Source: Ga0077536 sp943370145 (GTDB taxonomy: Bacteria; Pseudomonadota; Gammaproteobacteria; Ga0077536). From it: 64,000 nucleotides of DNA. The notes under the pieces are model-generated. The model saw only the letters and a list, made by a program, of their open reading frames with translations, was not told the DNA's origin and did not search any database. The stretch spans positions 1-64,000 of the forward strand of contig CALRPY020000004.1 in the NCBI GenBank assembly GCA_943370145.1. The letters are read 5' to 3'. Shown here in pieces: positions 25,837-34,141 of this stretch. A program made the position numbers and the translations under genes. The stretch's first letter is position 1. The number at the start of each line of letters is the position of its first letter.

Positions 25837-25977
25837 GGGCCACCGAACACAGAGAACACCGAGCAGGAAGAAGAAAAGCGACTCGAGGTCTGCGGTCTTT
25901 GGCGGGGCAGTGCCCGTCAGGCGGCACCCGCCAACTCGATCCCTCTCTGTGTTCTCGGTGTCCTCGGTGGCTGGCCC
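25837..25977. repeat. inverted repeat of the CACCGAG-AACACAGAG type
   Basis: The left arm at 25837-25863 (GGGCCACCGAACACAGAG then AACACCGAG) is inverted at 25945-25977 (CTCTGTGTTCTCGGTGTCC, then TCGGTGGCTGGCCC), with about 80 bases between. Similar CTCTGTGTTCTCTGTG-type sequences are scattered between genes in many bacteria. The gap 25629-26037 otherwise holds no gene. Confidence 0.65.
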
Positions 25978-26037
25978 GACGCCCGATGCACCCGCAACGC
26001 CACAGTTGCCCGGCGGGGCGGGGTCGCCGGGGCGCGC

Positions 26038-27663
26038 TCAGGATGCGACGACCCCGCTCGCGGTGAAATCCTCGAGGCGCTGGCGCAGCTGTCTCTTGTC
26101 GAACTTGCCGACGCCGGTCTTCGGCAGCGCGTCGAGGAAAACGAACTGGTCCGGCAGCCACCAGCGCGCGATGCCGTGGGCTGACAGGTGCTCGCGCAGT
26201 TCGGCGTCCGATGGTCGCGGCACCGACGGGTCGCCGACGAGGAAGGCCAGCGGTCGCTCGATCCACTTGTCGTGCGGTTTGCCGACGACCGTGGCCTCGC
26301 GCACGCCGGCATGCGCCATCAGCGTGTTCTCGAGGTCCACCGACGAAATCCATTCGCCGCCGGACTTGATGAGGTCCTTGGCGCGATCGACGAGGCGGAT
26401 CACCCCGTCTTCGTTCACCGCCGCGATGTCGCCGCTCTTCCACCAGCCGTCGATGAAACTCTCCGCGCTGCGCGGCTCGTTCAGGTAACTGGTCGCGATC
26501 CAGGGGCCGCGCACGTAGACCTCGCCGACCGCCTTGTCGTCCCAGGGGATCTGCTGGCCGTCCTCGTCGAGCACCTTCATCTCGACGCCGGGAACCGGCA
26601 GGCCCTGGCGCACGCGGATCGCGATCTCGCCGTCGAGGTCGAGTTCGCGCTGGTCGCGCTTGATGCAGACCGCGGCGGCGATGGGCGCGCACTCGGTCGA
26701 GCCCCACGCGGTGTAGACGACCACGCCGTGCTTCCTGCGGTAGTACTGCATGACGGAGGCCGGCGTCGCCGAACCGCCGAGCATCAGCGCGCGCAGGCTC
26801 GTGATGTCGTAGGGCGTCTTCTCCAGCGCGTTCATCATGTCGATGCCGACCGTCACCGCGCCGTAGCAGAAGGTGGCCCGGTGATCATGGATCAGCTTCA
26901 GGATGTCGTCCGCATGCGGACGCTGGCCCGGGAAGACGAACTTCGAACCCATCCACACGCCGGCGAAGGGCACGCCCCAGGAGTTCACATGGAACATCGG
27001 CGAGATCGGCAGGATGGTGTCGTACTGCGAGATGGCCATGATGTCCGCGTTGCAGGCCATCTGCGAATGCAGGTAGATCCCCCGGTGCGTGTACACGACG
27101 CACTTCGGGTTGCCGGTCGTCGCCGACGTGAAGCACATCGACGCCGGCGCGTGTTCGTCGACTTCCGGGTACTGGTAGCCCGGGTCGCCCTGGGCGACGA
27201 GGTCCTCGTAGGCGTGCACCGACGGGAGCGTCGTCGCCGGAACCTTGTCGGCCAGCACCACGAAGACTCGCACGGTCTTCAACAGCGGCGCGATGCTCTC
27301 GACCTGGGCGAGAAGATCCGGCGAGAAGAACAGCGCAACGTCCTCGGCGTGATTGATCGTGTAGGCGAGGTGCTCGTCGGACAGGCGCAGGTTCGCCGTG
27401 TGCAGCACGCGGCCCGAGCAGGGCACGGCGAAGTACATCTCCAGGTGCTGGTGGTTGTTCCAGGACAGCGTCGCGACCTTTTCGCCGGGCGCGACGCCGA
27501 GCCTGTCGAACATGCTCGCCACCCGCCGCACGCGATCGCAGTAGTCGGCGTAGGTGTAGCCGAAGGTCGAGCCATCGTCCGCGCGCGTCAGGATCTCGTT
27601 GCGCGGAAAGTACTTCTCGGGCCGTTCGACCAGCCGCTTCAGGTTCAGTTGATAGTCAGACAC
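26038..27663 (-). CDS. acyl-CoA synthetase (AMP-forming), medium/long-chain FadD-like
   Basis: The 541-residue protein starts at GTG 27663 after GAGGAAGG. A long upstream extension of the frame is not credible. It is an ANL-superfamily ligase: the P-loop-like motif is FTSATTGNPKCVVYTHRG (about 178-195), the A5 motif is AWGSTECAP, the A7/A8 part is GWWKSGDIAAVNEDG...RAKDLIKSGGEWIS, and the A10 Lys lies in KTGVGKFDKR. It would convert a carboxylic acid to its CoA thioester through an acyl-adenylate. The gene faces the MEMO1-AMMECR1 gene; the gap has a TTCCG/CGGAA palindrome. It probably feeds the acyl-CoA genes further right (inference). Confidence 0.88.
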   Translation of the reverse strand: MSDYQLNLKRLVERPEKYFPRNEILTRADDGSTFGYTYADYCDRVRRVASMFDRLGVAPGEKVATLSWNNHQHLEMYFAVPCSGRVLHTANLRLSDEHLAYTINHAEDVALFFSPDLLAQVESIAPLLKTVRVFVVLADKVPATTLPSVHAYEDLVAQGDPGYQYPEVDEHAPASMCFTSATTGNPKCVVYTHRGIYLHSQMACNADIMAISQYDTILPISPMFHVNSWGVPFAGVWMGSKFVFPGQRPHADDILKLIHDHRATFCYGAVTVGIDMMNALEKTPYDITSLRALMLGGSATPASVMQYYRRKHGVVVYTAWGSTECAPIAAAVCIKRDQRELDLDGEIAIRVRQGLPVPGVEMKVLDEDGQQIPWDDKAVGEVYVRGPWIATSYLNEPRSAESFIDGWWKSGDIAAVNEDGVIRLVDRAKDLIKSGGEWISSVDLENTLMAHAGVREATVVGKPHDKWIERPLAFLVGDPSVPRPSDAELREHLSAHGIARWWLPDQFVFLDALPKTGVGKFDKRQLRQRLEDFTASGVVAS

Positions 27664-27865
27664 GCGACCTTCCTCAGTTTGATGGATGCCAGCGCTGCGC
27701 GGTTTGCGCGTGGCCGAGCGGGCGCCCGCGCGGCGCCGCTGCCCGTTTGCGGGGCGGCGTGCAGGACTGGCGACGCCGCCCGCATCGCCCTGGACAGGGT
27801 CGCGACTATACTCAATTCGGCCGCTGCGGCAATGCTGGGTCCCCCGTCGCGCCGGCGCAGGGCTT

Positions 27866-27886
27866 GAGTTCCGGCGTGCGGAACTC
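27866..27886. promoter_or_regulatory. palindrome between acyl-CoA ligase and MEMO1-AMMECR1 genes
   Basis: GAGTTCCG-GCGTG-CGGAACTC is a perfect 8-bp inverted repeat. Its core TTCCG...CGGAA is shared with the palindrome at 7571-7588. A possible -10 (TATACT, 27807-27812) lies upstream on the plus strand. The remaining bases of the 289-base gap show no gene. Confidence 0.45.
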
Positions 27887-27952
27887 CATATGAGAGCAGC
27901 CCATCGAAGACGCCGCACGGACGCGGCGCACGCGCAAAGACAAGGAGATTCG

Positions 27953-29329
27953 ATGAACACAGTCCGGGCCCCGGCCGTTGCCGGCACTTTCTACCCTGGC
28001 GCAGCTGCCCAGCTCGCGCATGACGTCGACGCCATGCTCGACGCCGCGCCGCCCATAGCAGGCCCGGCGCCCAAGGCGCTGATCGTGCCGCACGCCGGAT
28101 ATAGCTACTCCGGCCCCGTCGCGGCGACCGCCTATCGCACATTGGGCGCCGCGCGCGGCATCGTCCGTCGCGTCGTCCTGCTCGGGCCTGCCCATCGCGT
28201 CGCGGTGCGTGGCCTCGCGCTGCCATCCGCCCTCGCCTTTGCGACGCCCCTCGGCGAAATCCTGATTGATCGTGATCTCGTCGACCGGGTGCGCAGGCTG
28301 CCCCAGGTCTGCGAGCATGCGCGCTGCCACGCGCCGGAACACGCGCTCGAGGTCCAGCTGCCGTTCCTGCAGCGGGTGCTCGGGGATTTCACCCTGCTGC
28401 CGCTCATCGTCGGCGATGCGACGCCGTCGGCGGTGGCCGAGGTGCTGCGGGCCGTCTGGGGCGGGCCGGAAACGCTGATTGTGATCAGCTCCGATCTCTC
28501 GCATTACCTGCCCTACGAGGTCGCAGCCCGTGTCGATCGCGCGACCATCGACCAGGTGCTGGCCGGCGATCCGGCGCTGACGCACGAGCAGGCCTGCGGC
28601 GCGACGCCGGTCAACGGGCTCATCGAGGCCCTGCGCGGCACGGGCCTCGAAGCAACGCTGGTCGACCTGCGCAATTCCGGCGATACCGCCGGTGATCGCG
28701 GGCGGGTCGTCGGCTACGCAGCCGTGCTCTACCGGGCGCCGCTGGCCTCCGGTCGCGACGAAGAGGAGGCGGCGGGCGACGAGCGCGTCGATGTCCAGGG
28801 CGACACCCACCTCGCGCTGGCCCGGGCCGCGATCGCCGAGGCGCTCGGCCAGTCCGCGCAGTGGCCGGTCGAACACCCGGGCCTCGACGCGCCCGGCGCC
28901 GTGTTCGTCACGCTGACCCTCGATGGCCGCCTGCGCGGCTGCATCGGCAGTCTCGCCCCGCATCGCAGCCTGCGCGAGGACCTGCGTGAAAACGCCGTCG
29001 CGGCGGCCTTGCGCGACCCTCGATTCCCACCGCTGTCGAGCGACGAATTCGCGCGGGTGCGCGTGGAGGTTTCGCTGCTGGGCGCGCCCGAGGCCGTGGC
29101 CGCGACCACCGAACAGGAAGCCTGGGCCGCGGTGCGGCCCGGCACCCACGGCGTGATTTTCGAATGGCGGCGACACCGCTCGACCTTCCTGCCGCAGGTC
29201 TGGCGCCAGCTGCCCGGCCCGCGCGAATTCTTCGCGCAGCTCAAGCGCAAGGCGGGGCTGCCGGCGGATTTCTGGGCCGAGGACGTGCGCCTCGAACGCT
29301 ATACCGTGCGCAAATGGGTGGAAGCATGA
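27953..29329 (+). CDS. fused MEMO1-AMMECR1 protein (AmmeMemoRadiSam proteins B and A)
   Basis: The 458-residue protein joins two domains usually named AmmeMemoRadiSam system B and A. Residues about 1-265 are MEMO1-like (VAGTFYPG, IVPHAGYSYSGPVAATAYR, LLGPAHR, SSDLSHYLPYEVA). Residues about 280-455 are AMMECR1-like (GAVFVTLTLDGRLRGCIGS, VEVSLLG, GTHGVIFEWRRHRSTFLPQVW). An acidic linker (DEEEAAGDE) joins them. MEMO is a relative of class III extradiol dioxygenases; the biochemical role of the system is unknown. The start ATG follows AAGGAGA. It overlaps the radical-SAM gene by ATGA, so all three parts are co-expressed. Confidence 0.9.
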   Translation: MNTVRAPAVAGTFYPGAAAQLAHDVDAMLDAAPPIAGPAPKALIVPHAGYSYSGPVAATAYRTLGAARGIVRRVVLLGPAHRVAVRGLALPSALAFATPLGEILIDRDLVDRVRRLPQVCEHARCHAPEHALEVQLPFLQRVLGDFTLLPLIVGDATPSAVAEVLRAVWGGPETLIVISSDLSHYLPYEVAARVDRATIDQVLAGDPALTHEQACGATPVNGLIEALRGTGLEATLVDLRNSGDTAGDRGRVVGYAAVLYRAPLASGRDEEEAAGDERVDVQGDTHLALARAAIAEALGQSAQWPVEHPGLDAPGAVFVTLTLDGRLRGCIGSLAPHRSLREDLRENAVAAALRDPRFPPLSSDEFARVRVEVSLLGAPEAVAATTEQEAWAAVRPGTHGVIFEWRRHRSTFLPQVWRQLPGPREFFAQLKRKAGLPADFWAEDVRLERYTVRKWVEA

Positions 29330-30438
29330 TGAAGGACCATCGCCCCCGCGTCGCTGAATCGACCTACCCTGCCCGTTGGTGGCACGTCGCCGCCGATGGC
29401 CGCCTGCAGTGCGACCTCTGCCCGCGCGACTGTCGCCTGCACGACGGTCAGCGCGGCGCCTGTTTCGTGCGCAAGCGCGACGGCGAGCGCATGATCCTGA
29501 CGACCTACGGCCGCTCGTCGGGTTTCTGCGTCGATCCGATCGAGAAGAAGCCGCTGGCGCATTTCTACCCGGGGACGAGCGTGCTGTCCTTCGGCACGGC
29601 GGGCTGCAACCTCGCCTGCAAGTTCTGCCAGAACTCCGACATCAGCAAGTCGCGCGACATGGATCGCCTGATGGATCAGGCTTCCTCCGCCGAGATTGCG
29701 CAGGCCGCCGCGAGACTGGGTTGCCGGAGCGTTGCCTTCACCTACAACGACCCGGTGATCTTCGCCGAGTATGCGCTCGACGTGGCGGCCGACTGTCGCG
29801 CGCTGGGCATCAGGACCGTCGCGGTCACCGCCGGCTATATCCACGATGCGCCGCGCCGCGAATTCTTCGCGGCGATGGACGCGGCGAATGTCGACCTCAA
29901 GGCCTTCACCGAGGATTTCTACTACAAGCTGACGGGCTCGCACCTCAAGCCCGTGCTGGACACGCTGGTTTACCTCGCGCGCGAGACGCAGGTCTGGCTC
30001 GAGATAACGACCCTGGTGATCCCCGGCCACAACGACAGCGACGCCGAAATCACGGCGCTCGCGAACTGGGTCCGCGACGAACTGGGCGCGCACGTGCCGG
30101 TGCATTTCTCGGGCTTCCACCCGGATTTCCGCATGCTGGACGTGCCGGCGACGCCGCACGCCACCCTGATCCGGGCGCGGCAGCTGGCGCTGGACGCCGG
30201 CCTCCAGCACGTCTACCTCGGCAACGTGCATGACCGCGACGGCGACACCACCCGGTGTGCGAATTGCCGGGCCCCGGTGATCGTGCGCGACTGGTACGAG
30301 ATCGACGACTACGCATTGACCGCGGAAGGGCGCTGCCTCCAGTGCGGCACCGCACTGGCCGGGCGCTTCGAGGCCTTCGAGCGGTCCGCCCAGTTCGGCC
30401 GGCGACGCGTGCCCGTGGTATTGCGCAACCAGGCTTGA
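29326..30438 (+). CDS. amrS: AmmeMemoRadiSam system radical SAM enzyme
   Basis: The 370-residue protein has the radical-SAM cysteine triad CNLACKFC (Cys94, Cys98, Cys101), which binds a [4Fe-4S] cluster with SAM. An N-terminal cysteine group (Cys29, 32, 36, 46) and two C-terminal Cys pairs (CANC, CLQC) suggest extra metal or zinc sites. The family is related to pyruvate-formate-lyase activating enzymes. It is always found beside MEMO/AMMECR1 proteins and may act on one of them, which is unproven. Its start overlaps the fusion gene's stop. Confidence 0.9.
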   Translation: MMKDHRPRVAESTYPARWWHVAADGRLQCDLCPRDCRLHDGQRGACFVRKRDGERMILTTYGRSSGFCVDPIEKKPLAHFYPGTSVLSFGTAGCNLACKFCQNSDISKSRDMDRLMDQASSAEIAQAAARLGCRSVAFTYNDPVIFAEYALDVAADCRALGIRTVAVTAGYIHDAPRREFFAAMDAANVDLKAFTEDFYYKLTGSHLKPVLDTLVYLARETQVWLEITTLVIPGHNDSDAEITALANWVRDELGAHVPVHFSGFHPDFRMLDVPATPHATLIRARQLALDAGLQHVYLGNVHDRDGDTTRCANCRAPVIVRDWYEIDDYALTAEGRCLQCGTALAGRFEAFERSAQFGRRRVPVVLRNQA

Positions 30439-30558
30439 TCGCCATCAACGCCGGTCCGCCGGTCGCACGGCAGTATGGGAAGAAAGGCGCTTGACGTCGG
30501 CACGTCCGCCGACGGCACCGTCGTACACAAACAGAACAACGCGCGCAGAGGAGCAGTC

Positions 30559-30996
30559 ATGGCCACCACCTGGATACTCGTCGCCCATCGCAGCGGCGCC
30601 CGCATCTTCGAAACCCGTCCCGGCGAACGGCAGCTGAATCTGGTCGAGGACATCGACCACGCCGTCGGTCGCCTGCAGGCCCACGAACTGGAATCCGATC
30701 GGTCGGGTCGCAGCTTCGACCGCATGGGGGACCAGCGCCACGGGATGGGCAAGGAAGAATCGCCGACGGAACACCTGGCGGTCGCATTCGCCGGCGACCT
30801 CGCGGCGCGGATGAAAACCGCTCATGAAGCCAAGCGCTTCGACAAGCTGGTGCTGGTGGCCGGTCCCAAGATGCTCGGCCATCTGCGCGATGCGCTCGAC
30901 AAGCACACCGCAGCGGCCGTCAGCGCGAGCCTCGACAAGGATCTGGGCGAGACGCCCGAGCATGAGCTCGCGACGCATCTCGCGGGCGTCCTCTGA
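30559..30996 (+). CDS. host-attachment-protein family (PF10116-like)
   Basis: The 145-residue cytoplasmic protein starts at ATG 30559 behind GAGGAG. Its pattern (TTWILVAHRSGARIFET, then HGMGKEESPTEHLAVAFAGDLAARM, and FDKLVLVAGPKMLGHLRDAL) matches the small family annotated as protein required for attachment to host cells. The name comes from a plant-associated bacterium; homologues occur in free-living species, where the role is unknown. It is a single gene with a palindromic repeat 33 bases downstream. Confidence 0.75.
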   Translation: MATTWILVAHRSGARIFETRPGERQLNLVEDIDHAVGRLQAHELESDRSGRSFDRMGDQRHGMGKEESPTEHLAVAFAGDLAARMKTAHEAKRFDKLVLVAGPKMLGHLRDALDKHTAAAVSASLDKDLGETPEHELATHLAGVL

Positions 30997-31029
30997 CCGG
31001 CGGTGTGGCGGCTTGGCAGGCCTCCGCGG

Positions 31030-31064
31030 GAAAAGGTGTCAGATTTCAAATCTGACACCTTTTC
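31030..31064. repeat. 35-bp palindrome, copy 2
   Basis: This is base-for-base the same as 25708-25742. It sits in the 157-base gap between the convergent host-attachment-like gene and the TSUP gene, a natural position for a bidirectional terminator. Confidence 0.85.
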
Positions 31065-31153
31065 TCACTCAGCCTGCCGGACCTTGCTGGCGCAGGAAGC
31101 GCAACGCGGGGCGCCCATGCCGGCAAGGGCCATGCCCGCCACCTGTCGCCACC

Positions 31154-31918
31154 TCAGGCGAAGAGATAGAACGCCCCGACGCCGAAACCGATGGCGACGA
31201 CCACCCGCCGCAGCACCGCGGGCTGAATCCGGCCGGCGACGCGGCCGCCCGCAGCGCCGCCGGCGAGCGCGGCAACCGCCATCACGGCGGCAATGGCCCA
31301 GGCGACCTGACCGGAAAACAGGAAGTAGACGGCGGCGGCTACGTTGATCACGAAGGATAACGCCTGCTTCAGGGCGTTGAGTCGGGTCAGGTTGTCGTCG
31401 AGGGTGACGCCGAGCGTCGCCAGCATGATGACACCGAGGCCGGCGCCGAAGTAACCGCCGTAGACGGCGGCAAGCCCGATAGGCAGCGCGGCCGCACCGG
31501 GCGACAGGGCATGGTGCGGATGTTCCGCCGCGCGGCGCAGCAGCCAGCGGCGCAGGGGGTCCTGCAGCGCCAGCAGCAGCGACGCCCCGATGATCAGCCA
31601 CGGCACGAGCGCCCGGAACAGCTTCTCGCCGGACTGCAGCAGCAACCAGCCACCGACGATGCCCCCGAGCGCCCCCAGTGGGAGCAGCAGGCGCAGCCGT
31701 GCGGCCTGGCCCGCGAGGTCCCTGCGCTGCGCGAGGGTGCCACCAAAGTAGCCGGGACAGAGCGCCACGGCGTTGGTCACGTTCGCCATCACCGCGGGCA
31801 CGCCGGCCGCGGTCAGCACGGGAAAGGTGAGCAGCGTGCCGCCGCCCGCCAGCGCGTTGACCGCCCCGGCGGCGAACGCCGCCACGGCTATCGCCAGCCA
31901 CTCCAGGCCCGAGATCAC
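31154..31918 (-). CDS. TauE/SafE (TSUP) family membrane transporter
   Basis: The 254-residue protein has about seven to eight hydrophobic helices and the repeated TSUP pattern: an N-terminal GAVNALAGGGTLLTFPVLTAAGVPAVMANVTNAVAL and a second-half counterpart AVYGGYFGAGLGVIMLATLGV...NALKQALSFVIN. Family members export sulfite, sulfoacetate or other organosulfur anions through the inner membrane. It is the last gene of a unit with the racemase and two hydratase genes, 43 bases downstream of the racemase. A product of that pathway may be its cargo (inference). Confidence 0.83.
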   Translation of the reverse strand: MISGLEWLAIAVAAFAAGAVNALAGGGTLLTFPVLTAAGVPAVMANVTNAVALCPGYFGGTLAQRRDLAGQAARLRLLLPLGALGGIVGGWLLLQSGEKLFRALVPWLIIGASLLLALQDPLRRWLLRRAAEHPHHALSPGAAALPIGLAAVYGGYFGAGLGVIMLATLGVTLDDNLTRLNALKQALSFVINVAAAVYFLFSGQVAWAIAAVMAVAALAGGAAGGRVAGRIQPAVLRRVVVAIGFGVGAFYLFA

Positions 31919-31961
31919 CGACCTTGCCCTTGCGCGGCGTGAGGGGCGACGAGGCGCCCGC

Positions 31962-33104
31962 TCAGATCAGCGCCCCCTGTTCGCGCAGCTGCGCGATGTC
32001 GGCCGCGGCGAAGCCGAACTCCGCGAGCACGCCGTCGCTGTGCTCGCCGGGTTCCGGCGGCGGCAGCTTGAGCTCCGGCCGCGTGCGGCTGAAGCGCGGC
32101 GCGGGCGCCGCCTGCTCCACGCCGGCGAAATCGACGAAGGCGCCGCGTGCCTGGTTGTGCGGATGGGCCGAAGCCTCGCGCATCGTCAGCACCGGCATCG
32201 CGCAGGCGTCCTCGTGCGCCATGAGGGCGGTCCACTCGTCGCGCGTCTTCGTCTTGAAGACCGCCGCGAAGCGTTCCTTCCACGCCGGCCAGCGCGACTT
32301 GTCCATCTGCGGCTCGAATTCGGCCTGGTCCAGGCCCATCAGTTCGAGCAGCTTCCTGTAGAACGGCGGCTCGATCGCACCGATCGCCATGTAGCCGCCG
32401 TCCTTCGTTTCGTACGTGTCGTAGAAATGGGCGCCGCCGTCGAGCACGTTGTCGCCGCGCTGTTCGGACAGTTCGCCCAGCGCACGGAAGCCCTGGAAGA
32501 TGTTGCCCAGCATCGCCGCGCCTTCGACCATCGCGGTGTCGACGACCTGCCCCTTGCCGGACGACTTCGCCTCGAGGATGCCGCAGACCATGCCGAACGC
32601 GAGGAACATGCCGCCGCCGCCAAAGTCGCCGACCAGGTTCAGCGGCGGCACCGGCTTGCGGCCGCGCTCGCCGATCATCGACAGCATGCCGGCCAGCGCG
32701 ATGTAGTTGATGTCGTGCCCGGCGACCGAGGACATCGGTCCGTCCTGGCCGTAGCCGGTCATGCGACCGTAGACGAGGCGCGGATTGCGCGCGAGGCAGG
32801 CGTCGGGACCGAGGCCGAGGCGCTCCGTGACGCCGGGGCGGAAGCCCTCGATCAGGCCGTCGGCGCGCTCGATCATCTTCAGCACCGTCTCGACGCCGGC
32901 CGGCGACTTCAGGTTCACCGCGACCGAGCGGCGGCCGCGGTTCATCACGTTCATGCGGTAGGGCACGCGGATGCCCGGTTCGTCGCCGCGCGCGCGGTCG
33001 ATGCGGATGACGTTCGCGCCCATGTCGGAAAGCAGCATCGCGGCGAACGGCCCTGGGCCGATTCCCGCGAGTTCGATGATCGTGATGCCGGCCAGTGGTC
33101 CCAT
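31962..33104 (-). CDS. alpha-methylacyl-CoA racemase, CoA-transferase family III fold
   Basis: The 380-residue protein is a CaiB/BaiF-fold enzyme. The residues used by mycobacterial alpha-methylacyl-CoA racemase (His126, Asp156, Glu241) appear here with a constant offset of four: His130 in AGHDINYIALAG, Asp160 in VGDFGGGG and Glu245 in IGAIEPPFY. This argues for racemase rather than CoA transfer. It would convert (2R)- to (2S)-methylacyl-CoA, allowing beta-oxidation of branched or steroid/terpenoid side chains. It lies downstream of two hot-dog hydratase genes in the same direction. Confidence 0.85.
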   Translation of the reverse strand: MGPLAGITIIELAGIGPGPFAAMLLSDMGANVIRIDRARGDEPGIRVPYRMNVMNRGRRSVAVNLKSPAGVETVLKMIERADGLIEGFRPGVTERLGLGPDACLARNPRLVYGRMTGYGQDGPMSSVAGHDINYIALAGMLSMIGERGRKPVPPLNLVGDFGGGGMFLAFGMVCGILEAKSSGKGQVVDTAMVEGAAMLGNIFQGFRALGELSEQRGDNVLDGGAHFYDTYETKDGGYMAIGAIEPPFYRKLLELMGLDQAEFEPQMDKSRWPAWKERFAAVFKTKTRDEWTALMAHEDACAMPVLTMREASAHPHNQARGAFVDFAGVEQAAPAPRFSRTRPELKLPPPEPGEHSDGVLAEFGFAAADIAQLREQGALI

Positions 33105-33158
33105 CGTGGTTCTCCGTCTTCTAGGTGTTCCAGGTGTTGCGTGCGCTGCCGGGAGCGT

Positions 33159-33584
33159 TCAGGGCGCGAGCGCGATCAGCGCCTCGCCCGCAGCCTTCAG
33201 TTCGCCACGCTGGTCGCGGGCCTCGACGGTGACGTTCACCGCGTGGGCGTCCTCGCGCTTCTCCGTGATGCGGGCGGTGCAGGTGATGGCGTCGCCGACG
33301 CGCGTCATCGCCTGGAAGCGCGTGCCGAATTCGCGTATCGCCTCCTGCGGCACCCAGTTCGTCAGCGTGCGGCCCATGCAGGCCATCACGAGCATGCCGT
33401 GGGCGACGACGTCGCCGAGCCCGGCCGCCCGCGCGAAATCCTGGTCGACGTGCAGCGGGTTGTGATCACCGGAAGCGCCGCAGTAGAGCGCGAGCGTGAG
33501 GCGCGAGATCGGCGGCATCGCGAGCGGCGGGAGTTCGTCGCCGACCGCGACCTGCGAATAGCGGGGCGGCGCGCGCTCAGCCAT
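33159..33584 (-). CDS. MaoC-like hot-dog hydratase
   Basis: The 141-residue protein has the R-specific enoyl-CoA hydratase motif ASGDHNPLHVD (about 37-47), with the Asp/His pair (about Asp40, His45) used in catalysis. It is followed by GDVVAHGMLVMACMGRTL. It overlaps the upstream FAS1-like gene by 8 bases. Adjacent pairs of half-size hot-dog proteins commonly form one heterodimeric hydratase. It would hydrate a trans-2-enoyl-CoA; the substrate is unknown. Confidence 0.85.
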   Translation of the reverse strand: MAERAPPRYSQVAVGDELPPLAMPPISRLTLALYCGASGDHNPLHVDQDFARAAGLGDVVAHGMLVMACMGRTLTNWVPQEAIREFGTRFQAMTRVGDAITCTARITEKREDAHAVNVTVEARDQRGELKAAGEALIALAP

Positions 33585-34020
33585 GGCGGATCACGATCGT
33601 GCGGCGGAATTCGGCGACCAGTTCGTCGCGCTGGTTCGTGATGCGGTTGTCCTGCACGAGGAACTCGAGCAGCCCGCCTTTCTTGTCGTAGATGTCGACG
33701 ACCGTCGACTCGAAGCGCAGGCGATCGCCGGCGTGCGCGAGCCGGTGGTACTGGAAACGCTGTTCGCCGTGCAGCACCTTCGGCAACTCGACGCCCAAGT
33801 CGTCAAACCAGCCGTAGGGCTCGGGCCGGTCCATCTCCAGGCAGAAGAAGAAGGTGGGCGGTACGGGCAGATCGGGGTGACCGGCGCGGCGGGCCGCCGC
33901 TTCATCCGTATAGATGAGATCCGTCTCGCCGATCGCCTTCGCAAAAAAGCGCAGGCGGCCGCGCTCCACCTCCGTGGTGAACGGGGTCGACGTGTAGCCG
34001 ATGAATTTGCGATCAAGCAT
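33577..34020 (-). CDS. MaoC N-terminal (FAS1-like) hot-dog subunit
   Basis: The 147-residue protein resembles the non-catalytic N-terminal hot-dog half of MaoC hydratases: FIGYTSTPFTTEVERGRLRFFAKAIGETDLIYTDEAAAR, then PVPPTFFFCLE, and LHGEQRFQYHRLAHAGDRLRFESTVVDIYDKKG. It lacks the D-x4-H catalytic pair, which the next gene supplies. Together they probably make one (R)-hydratase. It is the first gene of the four-gene unit FAS1-like, MaoC, racemase, TSUP. Confidence 0.83.
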   Translation of the reverse strand: MLDRKFIGYTSTPFTTEVERGRLRFFAKAIGETDLIYTDEAAARRAGHPDLPVPPTFFFCLEMDRPEPYGWFDDLGVELPKVLHGEQRFQYHRLAHAGDRLRFESTVVDIYDKKGGLLEFLVQDNRITNQRDELVAEFRRTIVIRHG

Positions 34021-34141
34021 CCAGGCTGCCCGGTGAAGCTGCGCGGCATTATGACACTCATCCGCGCACCGCGATCAGCCGTGCGCCCGCTTTCGCGTTA
34101 GGATGGGGCACACCGACCGCCACACCCGCGAGGAGGAATCC

